In this document: piece by piece, positions 1 through 7,165 of the stretch
Numbering within the stretch: position 1 is the stretch's first letter
Layout of the letters: each line of letters opens with the position of its first letter
Source: Streptomyces katrae
GTDB lineage: Bacteria > Actinomycetota > Actinomycetes > Streptomycetales > Streptomycetaceae
Assembly: GCF_000966975.1 (NCBI RefSeq)
Contig: NZ_JZWV01000600.1
Span: 1-13,025 of the forward strand
Direction of reading: 5' to 3'
Length of the DNA stretch: 13,025 nucleotides
Program-made: the position numbers and the translations under genes
Notes under the pieces: generated by a model
What the model was told of the DNA's origin: nothing
Database searches by the model: none
The model's input: only the letters and a program-made list of their open reading frames with translations

Positions 1-1213
1 GGGCGGTCCACAGGGTCGCGGCGAGCAGCAGCAGGGCGGCCGGGGCGGCGCCGGTCAGCAGCGCCACGGGCAGCAGGAGCAGCAGGTAGGCCGCCAGGCA
101 CATGCCCAGGACCCCGGTGGACCTCAGCAGGAACCCGGCGGGTGTGGAGGCCGCGCCGAGGGCGGTGACGGACAGCCCGCGGAAGCGGTAGAGCAGCCAT
201 TCCGCCGGGCCCATGCTCACGGTCAGCGCGATCACCGCGTACGGCTCCGTGCGCCCCTCCAGCAGGACCAGTACGGCCGCCGCCAGACCGAACAGCCCGT
301 ACGGCAGGGACTTCCGCAGCGGCGGCCGGGCACCGCCGTCCGGGGCGGCCGGGGCGGCGTACGTGCCGCGCAGCACCCGGACGACCGCGGCCAGCGTGGC
401 GAGGAGCGCGAGCGCCGGGAGCGCGGTGCGGACCAGGGGGCCCGGCTCCCACCAGGGCAGGACGGCGGCGCCCACGAGCAGCGGGGTGAGGGCGGCCAGC
501 AGGAGCCGCTCGCGGCCCAGCACCAGCAGGATCCCGGCGGCGGCCAGGTAGAGGGACTGCGCGGCCACGGCCCAGGTGACGGCGGAGCCGCCGGCGGCCG
601 CGGCCCCCGCGGCGGTGGCGGCGACCGCGCCGAGCGGCGCCCCGGCCAGCAGGGTCCGGCCCGCCTCGCGCGGCCCGGCCACCATCCGCAGGTAGGCGCG
701 GTGTCCCAGGGCCTGGCCCCAGGCCCAGGAGACGATCCCGGCGACGATCGGCCCGGCGGCGTGCCGGCCGGGCTGCCACAGCGGGGCGGTGAGCAGGTAG
801 GCGAGTCCCGGGAGGGCGAAGAGCACCCCGCGCAGCAGGCACCGTACGGTGTCGGGGCGCCAGGGGTCCGCCGCCCGGGCGGGCTCGGGGAAGACCCGGG
901 GCACCCGCTCGTAGAGGGCGGCGGCGAGGGAGAAGATGTTGGGGTGTCCGTACCGCTCGCGGATCAGCTCGGCGGACAGGCCCTCGGCCTCCAGGAGGGC
1001 GGCCACCTCGTACGGGTGGACGGCCGGCCCGACGCGGTCGGCCAGTTCGGCGGCGAGCCGGCTGACCTCCTGCTCGTTCGGGCCGGGGAGTCTGAGGGCG
1101 AGGGTGGTCTCGGTCCACGCCCGGCGGGCCGGTCGTGCGGCGGTGTCCGCCAGCCGCAGGGCCAGGGTGTCCTGGTGCGCGCCGCCGGGTTCGAGTGAGA
1201 TGGGCCCGCTCAT
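1..1213 (-). CDS. Multi-pass membrane protein of the exopolysaccharide operon (3' end beyond window)
   Basis: Reading the minus strand from the ATG at 1213 gives 404 codons without a stop before the left edge, so the gene is partial. About 120 N-terminal residues look soluble and helical (EVAALLEAEGLSAELIRERY, then a segment ending YERVPRVFPEP). After that come roughly nine or ten hydrophobic segments (for example GVLFALPGLAYLL, LYLAAAGILLVLG, LALLATLAAVVRVL). The start codon overlaps the stop of the glycosyltransferase gene as ATGA, a strong sign of translational coupling and shared function. By position it could do the membrane step (export or assembly) of the polymer, the job PelG and PelD/PelE do in Pel systems. 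I do not recognise the PelG N-terminus or a PelD GAF/GGDEF region, so the family is unassigned. Being an operon membrane protein is well supported; its exact role is inference. Confidence 0.8.
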   Translation of the reverse strand, partial: MSGPISLEPGGAHQDTLALRLADTAARPARRAWTETTLALRLPGPNEQEVSRLAAELADRVGPAVHPYEVAALLEAEGLSAELIRERYGHPNIFSLAAALYERVPRVFPEPARAADPWRPDTVRCLLRGVLFALPGLAYLLTAPLWQPGRHAAGPIVAGIVSWAWGQALGHRAYLRMVAGPREAGRTLLAGAPLGAVAATAAGAAAAGGSAVTWAVAAQSLYLAAAGILLVLGRERLLLAALTPLLVGAAVLPWWEPGPLVRTALPALALLATLAAVVRVLRGTYAAPAAPDGGARPPLRKSLPYGLFGLAAAVLVLLEGRTEPYAVIALTVSMGPAEWLLYRFRGLSVTALGAASTPAGFLLRSTGVLGMCLAAYLLLLLPVALLTGAAPAALLLLAATLWTA

Positions 1214-2865
1214 CCGGCGAGGCTCCCCGTGCCGGTGGCCGCGGTGGTCCCGGGCTCGCGGGCCTGCCGCCCCTCGGACGTGAGGGCCCGGACGGGTGCG
1301 GGCGGGCGGGCCCGCTCCTTTCTGCGGGCGCGTCCGGCGGCGACGGCCACCGGGGTGAGGACGGCCGGGGCCGGGGTGCGGGTGGGCGGGGCCGGAACCG
1401 GGGTGAGGACGGCTTCGGTGAGCGGCGTGCGGGCCTGGCCGGGCAGTTCCAGGTAGATGGAGCGGAAGGTGTCGATGGTCTGCCGGAGGGTGAACTGCTC
1501 GATGACCCGCAGCCGGGCCGCCTCGCCCATGGCGGCGCGCCGGGCGGGGTCCCCGAGGAGTTCCAGGGCGGCTTCGGCCATGGCCGCCGGATCGCGCGGC
1601 GGCACCACGAGACCGGTGTCGCCGACCGCCTCGCGTACCCCGCCGACGTCGGTGGAGACGGTGGCCCGCCCGCAGGACATGGCCTCGATGAGGGTGAAGG
1701 GGAAGCCCTCGCTGATGCTGGAGAGCATCACGACGTTCCCGGCCGCGTAGGCGTCCTTGATGTCCTCGACGCGGCCCTCGAAGGCGACCGCGTCGGCGTG
1801 GCCGAGGTCGCGGGCCAGGGCCTCGCAGCGCTCGCGGTACGCTTCGCCGCCGCGCGGCGTGCCGCCGAACAGGCGCAGCCGGGCCTCGGGGACCCGTTCG
1901 CGGACCAGGGCGAAGGCGCGGATCAGGGTCTCCAGGTCCTTGATGGGGTCGACCCGGCCGGCCCAGCTGAGGGTGGGCGCGTCCGGTTCCGGCCCGGCGG
2001 GCGGGAAGGCGGCGGGGTCGACGCCGTTGTAGACGGTGCGGATGGCCTGCGGGTCGGCGCCGCCCTCTTCCTCCCAGAGCCGGTTGTAGCGGTTGCCGGG
2101 GGTGATCAGGGAGGCCCGCCGGTAGCTCTCCTCCGCCAGCAGCCGGAAGAAGCCGAGGACGACGGCCTTGACGGGCCAGCGGTAGGGGGCCGTGCGGTAG
2201 CCGAGGTAGCGCTCGCGCAGGTAGACGCCGTGTTCGGTGAGCAGCAGCGGGACGCCGTGCCGTTCGAGTCCGGCCAGTCCGGGCAGGACGGCGACGCCGC
2301 CGCTGACGGCGTGGGCCACGCCGTGTTCCGGGGGCGGGGCGGCGAGGGGGCGCAGGGCGTGCTCCAGCAGGGAGGTCGCGGTGAGGGCGTCGTGCAGGGT
2401 CGGCCGGGCCTCGCGCACGGTGAGCCCGGGGCGGTTCCAGACCGCCGCGAGCACCGCGATGGCTGGCAGGTAGGGGCTGAGGGCCCCGTCGGAGGCGGCC
2501 CGGGCCAGCGTGGAGAGGGCGGGGGCGAACCCGGCCTCGGCGCGGGGGTCGAGGAGTGCGGTGAGGAACCGCTCGTAGGCTCCGGAGAGCCTGCGGTGGG
2601 CGCGGCCGCGCGGGGCGCGGCCCTCGGGGGGCGCGCCCCACATGGGCACCGACCGGACGCCGAGGACGTGGCCGGGCAGGTCCCAGGCGAGGGATTCCCG
2701 GCCGGTGCCGGTGACGGCGATGACGTCGAAGTCGATGTCGGGCATGCCCTGGACGAGCTGGTCGCACCAGACGCTGACCCCGCCGTGACTGTGCGGATAG
2801 GTGCCTTCGGTGAGCAGGGTGACGTGTGGCGCGCCGGGGCGCCGCGCGCCGGCTTGAGCGTGCAT
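1210..2865 (-). CDS. pelF: PelF-like GT4 family glycosyltransferase
   Basis: A 551-residue cytosolic glycosyltransferase that should polymerise sugar-nucleotide precursors (UDP-hexose or UDP-HexNAc) into an exopolysaccharide. Near the N-terminus, TEGTYPHSHGGVSVWCDQL (residues 19-37) is typical of the PelF N-terminal domain. The C-terminal GT-B half has LSWAGRVDPIKDLETLI, a nucleotide-sugar loop, and the E-x7-E catalytic motif in EGFPFTLIEAMSCG (from about residue 386), followed by STDVGGVREAVGD. The fold appears complete near residue 476. About 75 further residues form a Pro/Ala/Thr-rich and basic tail containing two copies of AVLTPV, unusual for PelF. The start was chosen because GGAG lies 7 bases before the ATG; the frame stays open far upstream but only as a shadow of the deacetylase gene. 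It lies 83 bases after the deacetylase stop and overlaps the membrane-protein start by 4 bases. Family assignment is confident; substrate is unknown. Confidence 0.9.
   Translation of the reverse strand: MHAQAGARRPGAPHVTLLTEGTYPHSHGGVSVWCDQLVQGMPDIDFDVIAVTGTGRESLAWDLPGHVLGVRSVPMWGAPPEGRAPRGRAHRRLSGAYERFLTALLDPRAEAGFAPALSTLARAASDGALSPYLPAIAVLAAVWNRPGLTVREARPTLHDALTATSLLEHALRPLAAPPPEHGVAHAVSGGVAVLPGLAGLERHGVPLLLTEHGVYLRERYLGYRTAPYRWPVKAVVLGFFRLLAEESYRRASLITPGNRYNRLWEEEGGADPQAIRTVYNGVDPAAFPPAGPEPDAPTLSWAGRVDPIKDLETLIRAFALVRERVPEARLRLFGGTPRGGEAYRERCEALARDLGHADAVAFEGRVEDIKDAYAAGNVVMLSSISEGFPFTLIEAMSCGRATVSTDVGGVREAVGDTGLVVPPRDPAAMAEAALELLGDPARRAAMGEAARLRVIEQFTLRQTIDTFRSIYLELPGQARTPLTEAVLTPVPAPPTRTPAPAVLTPVAVAAGRARRKERARPPAPVRALTSEGRQAREPGTTAATGTGSLAG
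1349..1413. repeat. Perfect 17-bp direct repeat in the glycosyltransferase tail
   Basis: ACCGGGGTGAGGACGGC occurs at 1349-1365 and again at 1397-1413, 48 bases apart, so the reading frame is kept. On the coding (minus) strand both copies encode AVLTPV inside the low-complexity C-terminal tail. This suggests the tail grew by in-frame duplication. Confidence 0.85.
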
Positions 2866-2948
2866 GGGTGTGCTCCACGGCCGGTGTGTGGGGGTGGTCG
2901 GGCCGGTCCGGGCCGCGCTGGGCGGGCCCGGACCGGCGGGACGCCGGT

Positions 2949-5096
2949 TCAGCGCCGGTCGGTGCCCTTCGCGCCCTCGCGGACGGCGGGCGGGACGTCC
3001 GCGGCGGGTGCCGGTGCGGTGGCGGGCGCCGGTCGGGGCGCGGCCACGGCGGACGGTGCGGCGGGGGCCGACGACGGCAGGGCCAGTTCGAGGGGCGTGC
3101 CGGTCGAGCTGGTCCAGCCGGAGACGCGTCCCGCGTAGGGGCTGCCGAAGGCGGCGGCGCCGAGCCGGGTGCCGGAGGGCAGGGTGGCGGTGACGTCGAG
3201 GCCGGCGGGCGCCACGACGGTGACGGCGGTGCCGATCCGGTAGGCGGTGACCTGGCCGGCCTGGACGGCGTTCTTCCAGGCCCCGCGGCGTTTCAGTTCC
3301 GTGCCGATGTCCTTCATCCGCTCGTTCACCAGTGGGGTGTCGGCGGCGAACAGGGCGTCGTAGCCGTCGATGACCCCGTTCAGCACCGGGTAGGCGAGGC
3401 GTTCTTCGGCCAGGTTCGACTGGTGGATGAAGTGCGGCTTCGGGTCGTTGGCGAGGACGTGGCCGAGGGCGGTGCGGGTCTCGGCGGGCACGATCTTCTG
3501 CGCGTACCCGGTGGTGGTGTCCAGGGGTGCGGGCAGGCAGGTGGTGGTGTCCGAGTGGTCCTCGCAGATGCCGCTGCCGCCCTGGGCGCGGGAGGTGTAG
3601 ATCCAGTTGTACTCGTCGGCCGCCTCGGCGGCCTTCCCGACGTTGTAGTAGACGTTCATCGGGTAGCGGGCGACGGTGGAGGCGGAGCCGACCTGACGCT
3701 GCTCGGGGTCCCGGGAGTTGTCCGAGGCGACCCACTTGATCCCGTCGCCGGTGAGGGAGGCCGCGAGGTTCGGGTTGTCCTGCGGCTGCTGGGGCAGGAC
3801 GGCCATGCCGGAGTGCTCGCCGGTGACGAGTTCGTCGTTCTGCAGGGGCAGGCCGAAGCTCTGGCCCCAGAGGCGGTTGAGGACGATCTCGTTGTCGATG
3901 GTGGTGCGGCTGACCCACTTGGTGCTGCCGTCGGGGTTGGTGGCGCACCGCCAGGGGACCACGCTGACGTCCTGTTCGCAGCCCAGGAAGGCGTGCGTGT
4001 AGGTGTGGTTGATCCAGCGGAACCTGTCGCGGTCGGCCTGGAGTCTGTCGGCCAGCAGGTCGACGCCGTTGTTGTCCTCGCGCTGGTCGAGGCTGCCGGC
4101 GCCGTTGTAGACCATGTCGAGGGTGAAGTTGCGGCCGGCCTGCCAGTTCTTGGCGTACTCGGCGTCGTCCGCGGTCATCCGGATGGGGTTGGGGGTTCCT
4201 CCGCCGCCGTCGGCGCAGTCGACGTCGCCGGGGGTGCAGTTGAGCCGGGTGTCCCAGCGGTCGTCGGCGGCGAAGACGTCGTCCACGTGAACGGAGAAGT
4301 AGTTGCGGGAGGCGCCGAGGTGGACGCCGCCGGTCATCCATTCCACGATCCCGCGGGCGAGCAGCCGGTACTGCTGCTGGTAGCGGTTGTAGACGAAGGT
4401 GACGACGAGTTCGCGCCGGCCGTCGTGCTTGTACTCGCCGACGAGCGAGCCGCGGCGGGCGGTGCCCGGGATGGGTGCGTCGACGTAGGTGGTGAAGTCC
4501 GCGCCGGGGGCGGGCTGGGCCAGGTAGGCGTAACTCTCGCCGACGGTGGGCGAGTTGTCCTCGAACGGGACGGATCCTTCGAGGTAGCCGAAGGGGCCGG
4601 AGCGGCCGGCGGCGGTGACCGCCGCCTGGGCGCCGTCGACGCTGCCGGCGTAGCCGCCGGCGACGAAATACTGGAGGCCGACCTGGGGACGCGCGTAGGT
4701 GTAGGCGTCGACCTGGGGTATGTCGTACCTCTGCTCGTAGGCCGCGAGGGCGGCCATCTCGGCGGAACCCGCGGCGAACGGGTTGTCGTTGGGCAGGACG
4801 ACCGCCTGGAACCTGGCGCGGGGCCGGCCGCCGACGGTGTCGGCGAGGAAGGCCGCGTCGATGACGGGCCGGTCCGGCCGTGTGAGGTCGACCTGGGTGT
4901 ACGGCGTCCCCGCCGAGTCCAGCTCCGCCGTGATGGCCTGGACGGCCGGGCCTCCGTCGGCCACGACCAGCACTCTGAGGTCCACGCGGGGCGTGGTGGC
5001 GTCGGCGTGGGCCGCGCCGGCCGGCAGTCCGGCGGCTGCGATGAGCGCGCCCACCGATAAGACGGCGGTACGTATGCGTCGCCTGCTTCGCTTCAT
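2949..5096 (-). CDS. Secreted polysaccharide deacetylase, Agd3/CE18-like
   Basis: A 715-residue exported enzyme predicted to remove acetyl groups from an N-acetylated amino-sugar polymer outside the membrane. It begins with an arginine-rich n-region, a hydrophobic core and an Ala-x-Ala-type cleavage region near residues 29-33. Residues about 35-250 form a non-catalytic domain that would match the carbohydrate-binding part of Agd3-like proteins. The catalytic region shows SVHVDD (Asp272/Asp273) and NHTYTH (His364, His368), the Asp plus His-x3-His metal ligands of CE4-type deacetylases. His555/His558 in PHFIHQSNL could be the late catalytic histidine. Six cysteines (287, 294, 373, 384, 511, 520) sit in close pairs, suiting disulfides. 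The C-terminus has a Pro/Ala-rich stretch at 676-702. The ATG at 5096 fits the signal peptide; GGGGAGG lies about 12 bases upstream, a rather long gap. There is no PelA-type hydrolase domain. The deacetylase fold is well supported; the CE18 label is from memory of the family. Confidence 0.82.
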   Translation of the reverse strand: MKRSRRRIRTAVLSVGALIAAAGLPAGAAHADATTPRVDLRVLVVADGGPAVQAITAELDSAGTPYTQVDLTRPDRPVIDAAFLADTVGGRPRARFQAVVLPNDNPFAAGSAEMAALAAYEQRYDIPQVDAYTYARPQVGLQYFVAGGYAGSVDGAQAAVTAAGRSGPFGYLEGSVPFEDNSPTVGESYAYLAQPAPGADFTTYVDAPIPGTARRGSLVGEYKHDGRRELVVTFVYNRYQQQYRLLARGIVEWMTGGVHLGASRNYFSVHVDDVFAADDRWDTRLNCTPGDVDCADGGGGTPNPIRMTADDAEYAKNWQAGRNFTLDMVYNGAGSLDQREDNNGVDLLADRLQADRDRFRWINHTYTHAFLGCEQDVSVVPWRCATNPDGSTKWVSRTTIDNEIVLNRLWGQSFGLPLQNDELVTGEHSGMAVLPQQPQDNPNLAASLTGDGIKWVASDNSRDPEQRQVGSASTVARYPMNVYYNVGKAAEAADEYNWIYTSRAQGGSGICEDHSDTTTCLPAPLDTTTGYAQKIVPAETRTALGHVLANDPKPHFIHQSNLAEERLAYPVLNGVIDGYDALFAADTPLVNERMKDIGTELKRRGAWKNAVQAGQVTAYRIGTAVTVVAPAGLDVTATLPSGTRLGAAAFGSPYAGRVSGWTSSTGTPLELALPSSAPAAPSAVAAPRPAPATAPAPAADVPPAVREGAKGTDRR

Positions 5097-5281
5097 GCGG
5101 TGAAAGTCCCTCCCCGGGCAGGGGTGAGCGCAGCACGCACGAAGCGGCGGACGCCCCCCTTGCGCGACGCCGGCCTCCCCCTCAGAAACCAGTCGTCGAC
5201 GCATCCGTCGCGTCACATGGTGGTGCCTGTGTGTAGCTTTCGTGGGGGCGTTGCGAAAACCGACGGAAAAACGCAGGCGAC

Positions 5282-5308
5282 CAACTCGGCGGAAGGCAGG
5301 CCGAGTTG
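5282..5308 (-). promoter_or_regulatory. Perfect 9-bp inverted repeat in the operon leader
   Basis: CAACTCGGC (5282-5290) and GCCGAGTTG (5300-5308) are exact reverse complements around a 9-base loop. On the minus strand, the direction of the operon, the hairpin would be followed 10 bases later by five T residues (5271-5267). That gap is too long for a classic intrinsic terminator. It could be an attenuator, an RNA stability element, or an operator in DNA form. Confidence 0.5.
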
Positions 5309-5433
5309 TCCTCCCCTGCCCCTTCCCGCCCCTTCCGGAACCCGGCGGGCGGGAGTGTCCGCCGACCATGAGGGCCGGTCCGGAGCCGAGCGCGGTGCCG
5401 CCGGACCGAGCCGGGCCGGCGGCACCACTCCCT

Positions 5434-5449
5434 CGTGGTCTGGACCACT
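5434..5449 (-). promoter_or_regulatory. DasR-responsive element (dre)-like operator
   Basis: On the minus strand this reads AGTGGTCCAGACCACG, a palindrome with 6-bp arms (GTGGTC and GACCAC) around CA. The dre consensus as I recall it is A-(C/G)-TGGTCTAGACCA-(C/G)-T; this site matches 14 of 16 positions. Its core TGGTCCAGACC is the same as in the 12-bp repeats of Streptomyces chitinase promoters. DasR is the GntR-family regulator that senses aminosugar phosphates and controls chitin and GlcNAc use. The site is 338 bases upstream of the deacetylase start and downstream of the stop of the preceding gene, so it most likely serves the exopolysaccharide operon. Confidence 0.65.
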
Positions 5450-5504
5450 GGGGTCTTCGGCCGGGGGCGATTTCAAGCCATCGCCCGCCGGAACGGGGGG
5501 CCGG

Positions 5505-6029
5505 TCAGGCGCAGAGGACTCGGGTCTCGGGGGTGTAGACCGGGCCGCCGCTGGTGTTCGTGCTGTCGCTGAACTCGGCGTAGTAGTACGAGTAGAAGCC
5601 GATGTTCCCGTTGCAGCCGGAGTCGGCGGCCACCTTGAGGGTCAGCGTCACGGTGCGGCTCTGACCGGGGGGTATGGTCGCGCCGTAGTTGGCGCCGAGG
5701 TCGGAGGGGCCCACGCCGGAGCAGGCGGCGGCACCGGTCGGGGTGGCCACGCTGCAGCCGGTGAAGCTGTACTTGAGGTCGGCGCGCTGGGTGGTGAGCC
5801 AGGTCGGGGCGATGCTCTGGTACACGAACCAGACGTCGTAGGTCTTGTTGTTGGTGAGCGTCATCGACAGGTTCACCGTGCCGCCGGGGGTGACGGTGGC
5901 CGCGTTCGTGGCGAACGTCAGGGCTGCGGGCGCGGGGTCGGCCTGGGCCGCGGGGGCCAGGCCGAACACGGCCAGGACGGAGGCGAGGGACGCGGTGAGG
6001 CCGAGGCGGCTCTTCAGAGGTGATCGCAT
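5505..6029 (-). CDS. Small exported beta-sandwich-like protein with four cysteines
   Basis: A 174-residue protein with a clear signal peptide: a basic n-region (MRSPLKSR), a hydrophobic core and an AQA-type cleavage site near residue 30. The mature part is rich in Thr, Ser, Gly and Tyr. It contains TPGGTVNLSMTLTNNKTYDV, reminiscent of extracellular Ig/CARDB-like beta-sandwich domains, and ends within a few residues of its fourth cysteine (RVLCA). Four cysteines (in FTGCS, AACSG, SGCNG and VLCA) could form two disulfides. I do not recognise a specific family. The ATG at 6029 was chosen because it gives a well-formed signal peptide; no good Shine-Dalgarno sequence precedes it, and no better in-frame start is seen. 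It shares strand with the exopolysaccharide operon but is separated by 408 bases and probably transcribed on its own. Being a secreted protein is confident; its function is unknown. Confidence 0.75.
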   Translation of the reverse strand: MRSPLKSRLGLTASLASVLAVFGLAPAAQADPAPAALTFATNAATVTPGGTVNLSMTLTNNKTYDVWFVYQSIAPTWLTTQRADLKYSFTGCSVATPTGAAACSGVGPSDLGANYGATIPPGQSRTVTLTLKVAADSGCNGNIGFYSYYYAEFSDSTNTSGGPVYTPETRVLCA

Positions 6030-6439
6030 GGCCCGGGAGGCTAGGGCGAGGCCTCGCGCGGCGTCTGCCCCGCGGGGGAGCGCGGGGGCGCACAACGGCC
6101 GGAAGTGTGCGCCCCGTGAAGGCGCCCCGGGGAGCCTGTGAAGGGTGATCACGCACCGTATACCGGCAGTCCACGGTGGGTTCCCGGCCGCATGCCCGGA
6201 AACCCGCGGAGCGGAGGGCCCACGAGACGGTGAATGGCGCGTACCCACCCCGGCCGGCCCCCGGAACCCCGGACCCCGCTTCTCGGCCGTCCCGCCCGCG
6301 ACCACAAACGGAACCACCGCCCGGCACGACCCGCGGACGGCCGCCGCGGAAAGCGGAAAACCGAAGGCGTCGGCCGCCGGCGCCCGAAGCCCCGTCCTCG
6401 CCGCGCCCCGGCCCCCGCACTCCGTTTCACGGGCCGCCG
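6030..6439. other. Intergenic region with candidate promoter
   Basis: These 410 bases hold no supported gene. Frames open across it on both strands have no family resemblance and look like GC-rich shadows. The part next to the small secreted protein holds the ECF-like promoter (6158-6184) and an 8-bp palindrome GTGATCAC (6145-6152). The part next to the cysteine hydrolase stop holds runs of GGCCGCCG but no clear terminator. Confidence 0.6.
6158..6184 (-). promoter_or_regulatory. Possible ECF-sigma-type promoter of the small secreted protein gene
   Basis: On the minus strand GGAACC (6184-6179) is followed after 15 bases by GTATAC (6163-6158). The GGAAC-type -35 with 15-16 bp spacing is typical of ECF sigma factor promoters, though the -10 is less characteristic. 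It lies about 130 bases before the start at 6029. It could also be read as a weak housekeeping -10 (TATACG). Confidence 0.35.
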
Positions 6440-7024
6440 TTATCCCGGGGGGACGCCGTCGAAGGTGATCTCGCCGCTGCGGAGGAGTTCGGCCGCCATG
6501 TTGCGTTCCATCATGCGCAGGGCCGCCTCGGCGAGGCCGGCGTCGATATGGGCGACGGCGTCGAGGGCCACGACGACGTCGAGGTGGCGGATGTGGGCGT
6601 CCAGGGCCGAGTAGAGCACGCACTGCTCGGTCACCTGCCCGCACAGGACCACCCGCCGCACACCGAGCTGGCCCAGCAGGTAGGCCAGCGGCGTTTCGTA
6701 GAAGACCGAGTGCCGCGCCTTGACGACGAACAGGGACTCCTCGTCCGGTGCGACCGGCTCCACCAGGTCGCGGTAGCGGCCGGCCAGGGCGGCTTCGAGG
6801 ATCTCGCCGTGGTGGGAACGCCAGAGGCCGAAGTTGTCGTTCACGTAGACGACGGGTGCGCCGGCGTCCCGCGCCCGCCCGAGCAGCGCCCCGATGCCCG
6901 GAAGGGCTTCGCGGACGGACCGCACCAGCACGTCGGCGTCCTCGTGTTCGTAGGTGTTGAGCATGTCGATCACGATGAGCGCGGCACGGCCCGCGCCGTC
7001 GCCGGAGGTCTGGGACAGCAGCAT
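6440..7024 (-). CDS. Isochorismatase-like cysteine hydrolase
   Basis: A 194-residue cytosolic enzyme of the isochorismatase/nicotinamidase superfamily, close to the usual length for a single-domain member. The Asp-Lys-Cys triad is visible: Asp20 in ALIVIDMLN, Lys102 in VVKARHSVF and Cys135 in VTEQCVLYSA. The non-proline region before the cysteine (CGQVTEQC) and conserved DA-D/H segments are as expected. Members cleave C-N bonds in small amides, or vinyl ethers such as isochorismate; the true substrate cannot be read here. No siderophore or NAD-salvage genes lie nearby. The ATG at 7024 is preceded by GGAGG with a 9-base gap, which fixes the start. It is divergent from the PHP gene, with about 140 bases up to the small upstream ORF. 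Family assignment is firm, specific function open. Confidence 0.9.
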   Translation of the reverse strand: MLLSQTSGDGAGRAALIVIDMLNTYEHEDADVLVRSVREALPGIGALLGRARDAGAPVVYVNDNFGLWRSHHGEILEAALAGRYRDLVEPVAPDEESLFVVKARHSVFYETPLAYLLGQLGVRRVVLCGQVTEQCVLYSALDAHIRHLDVVVALDAVAHIDAGLAEAALRMMERNMAAELLRSGEITFDGVPPG

Positions 7025-7165
7025 GGCGGGGGTCCTCCATCCGGGGACGAACGACGGGGTGGCCGTGGGGGAAGTCTGCTGCCTCGGCCGGGTTCTGCCG
7101 CGTCGGCCACGCCGCGGACGGCTCCCGCGCATGGTCCGCCGCCCCGCACGGGTAGGCGCCGGGGC

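Larger units (their letters stand above)
5097..5504. other. Intergenic upstream region of the exopolysaccharide operon
   Basis: These 408 bases lie between the deacetylase start and the stop of the next minus-strand gene. No convincing coding frame was found; the short frames crossing it lack start signals and family resemblance. It contains the DasR-like site (5434-5449), the 9-bp hairpin (5282-5308), an A/T-rich patch near 5250-5275 that stands out from the GC-rich surroundings, and the deacetylase ribosome site. If the promoter sits near the DasR-like site, the leader would exceed 300 bases. Confidence 0.7.

Noticed and set aside
2826..5060. A 744-codon plus-strand frame antisense to the deacetylase gene
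   Set aside because: Its product is Val/Gly/Asp-rich with no domain resemblance, and the opposite strand encodes a protein with signal peptide and metal motifs. It is a GC-rich shadow.
2866..5136. Upstream extension of the glycosyltransferase to one 1308-residue protein
   Set aside because: The extra part is an Arg/Pro-rich shadow of the deacetylase gene; the ATG at 2865 has a good ribosome site and matches the start of the PelF domain.
5195..5260. Possible c-di-GMP riboswitch in the operon leader (minus-strand CACACAGGCACCACC followed by GACGCGACGG)
   Set aside because: Only loosely similar to the conserved core; the expected stem with GAAA tetraloop and the second helix are not present.
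6136..6152. Crp-like site TGTGA with TCAC on the right side
   Set aside because: The spacer is seven bases rather than six and the right half-site is imperfect. I keep only the simple GTGATCAC palindrome as a note.
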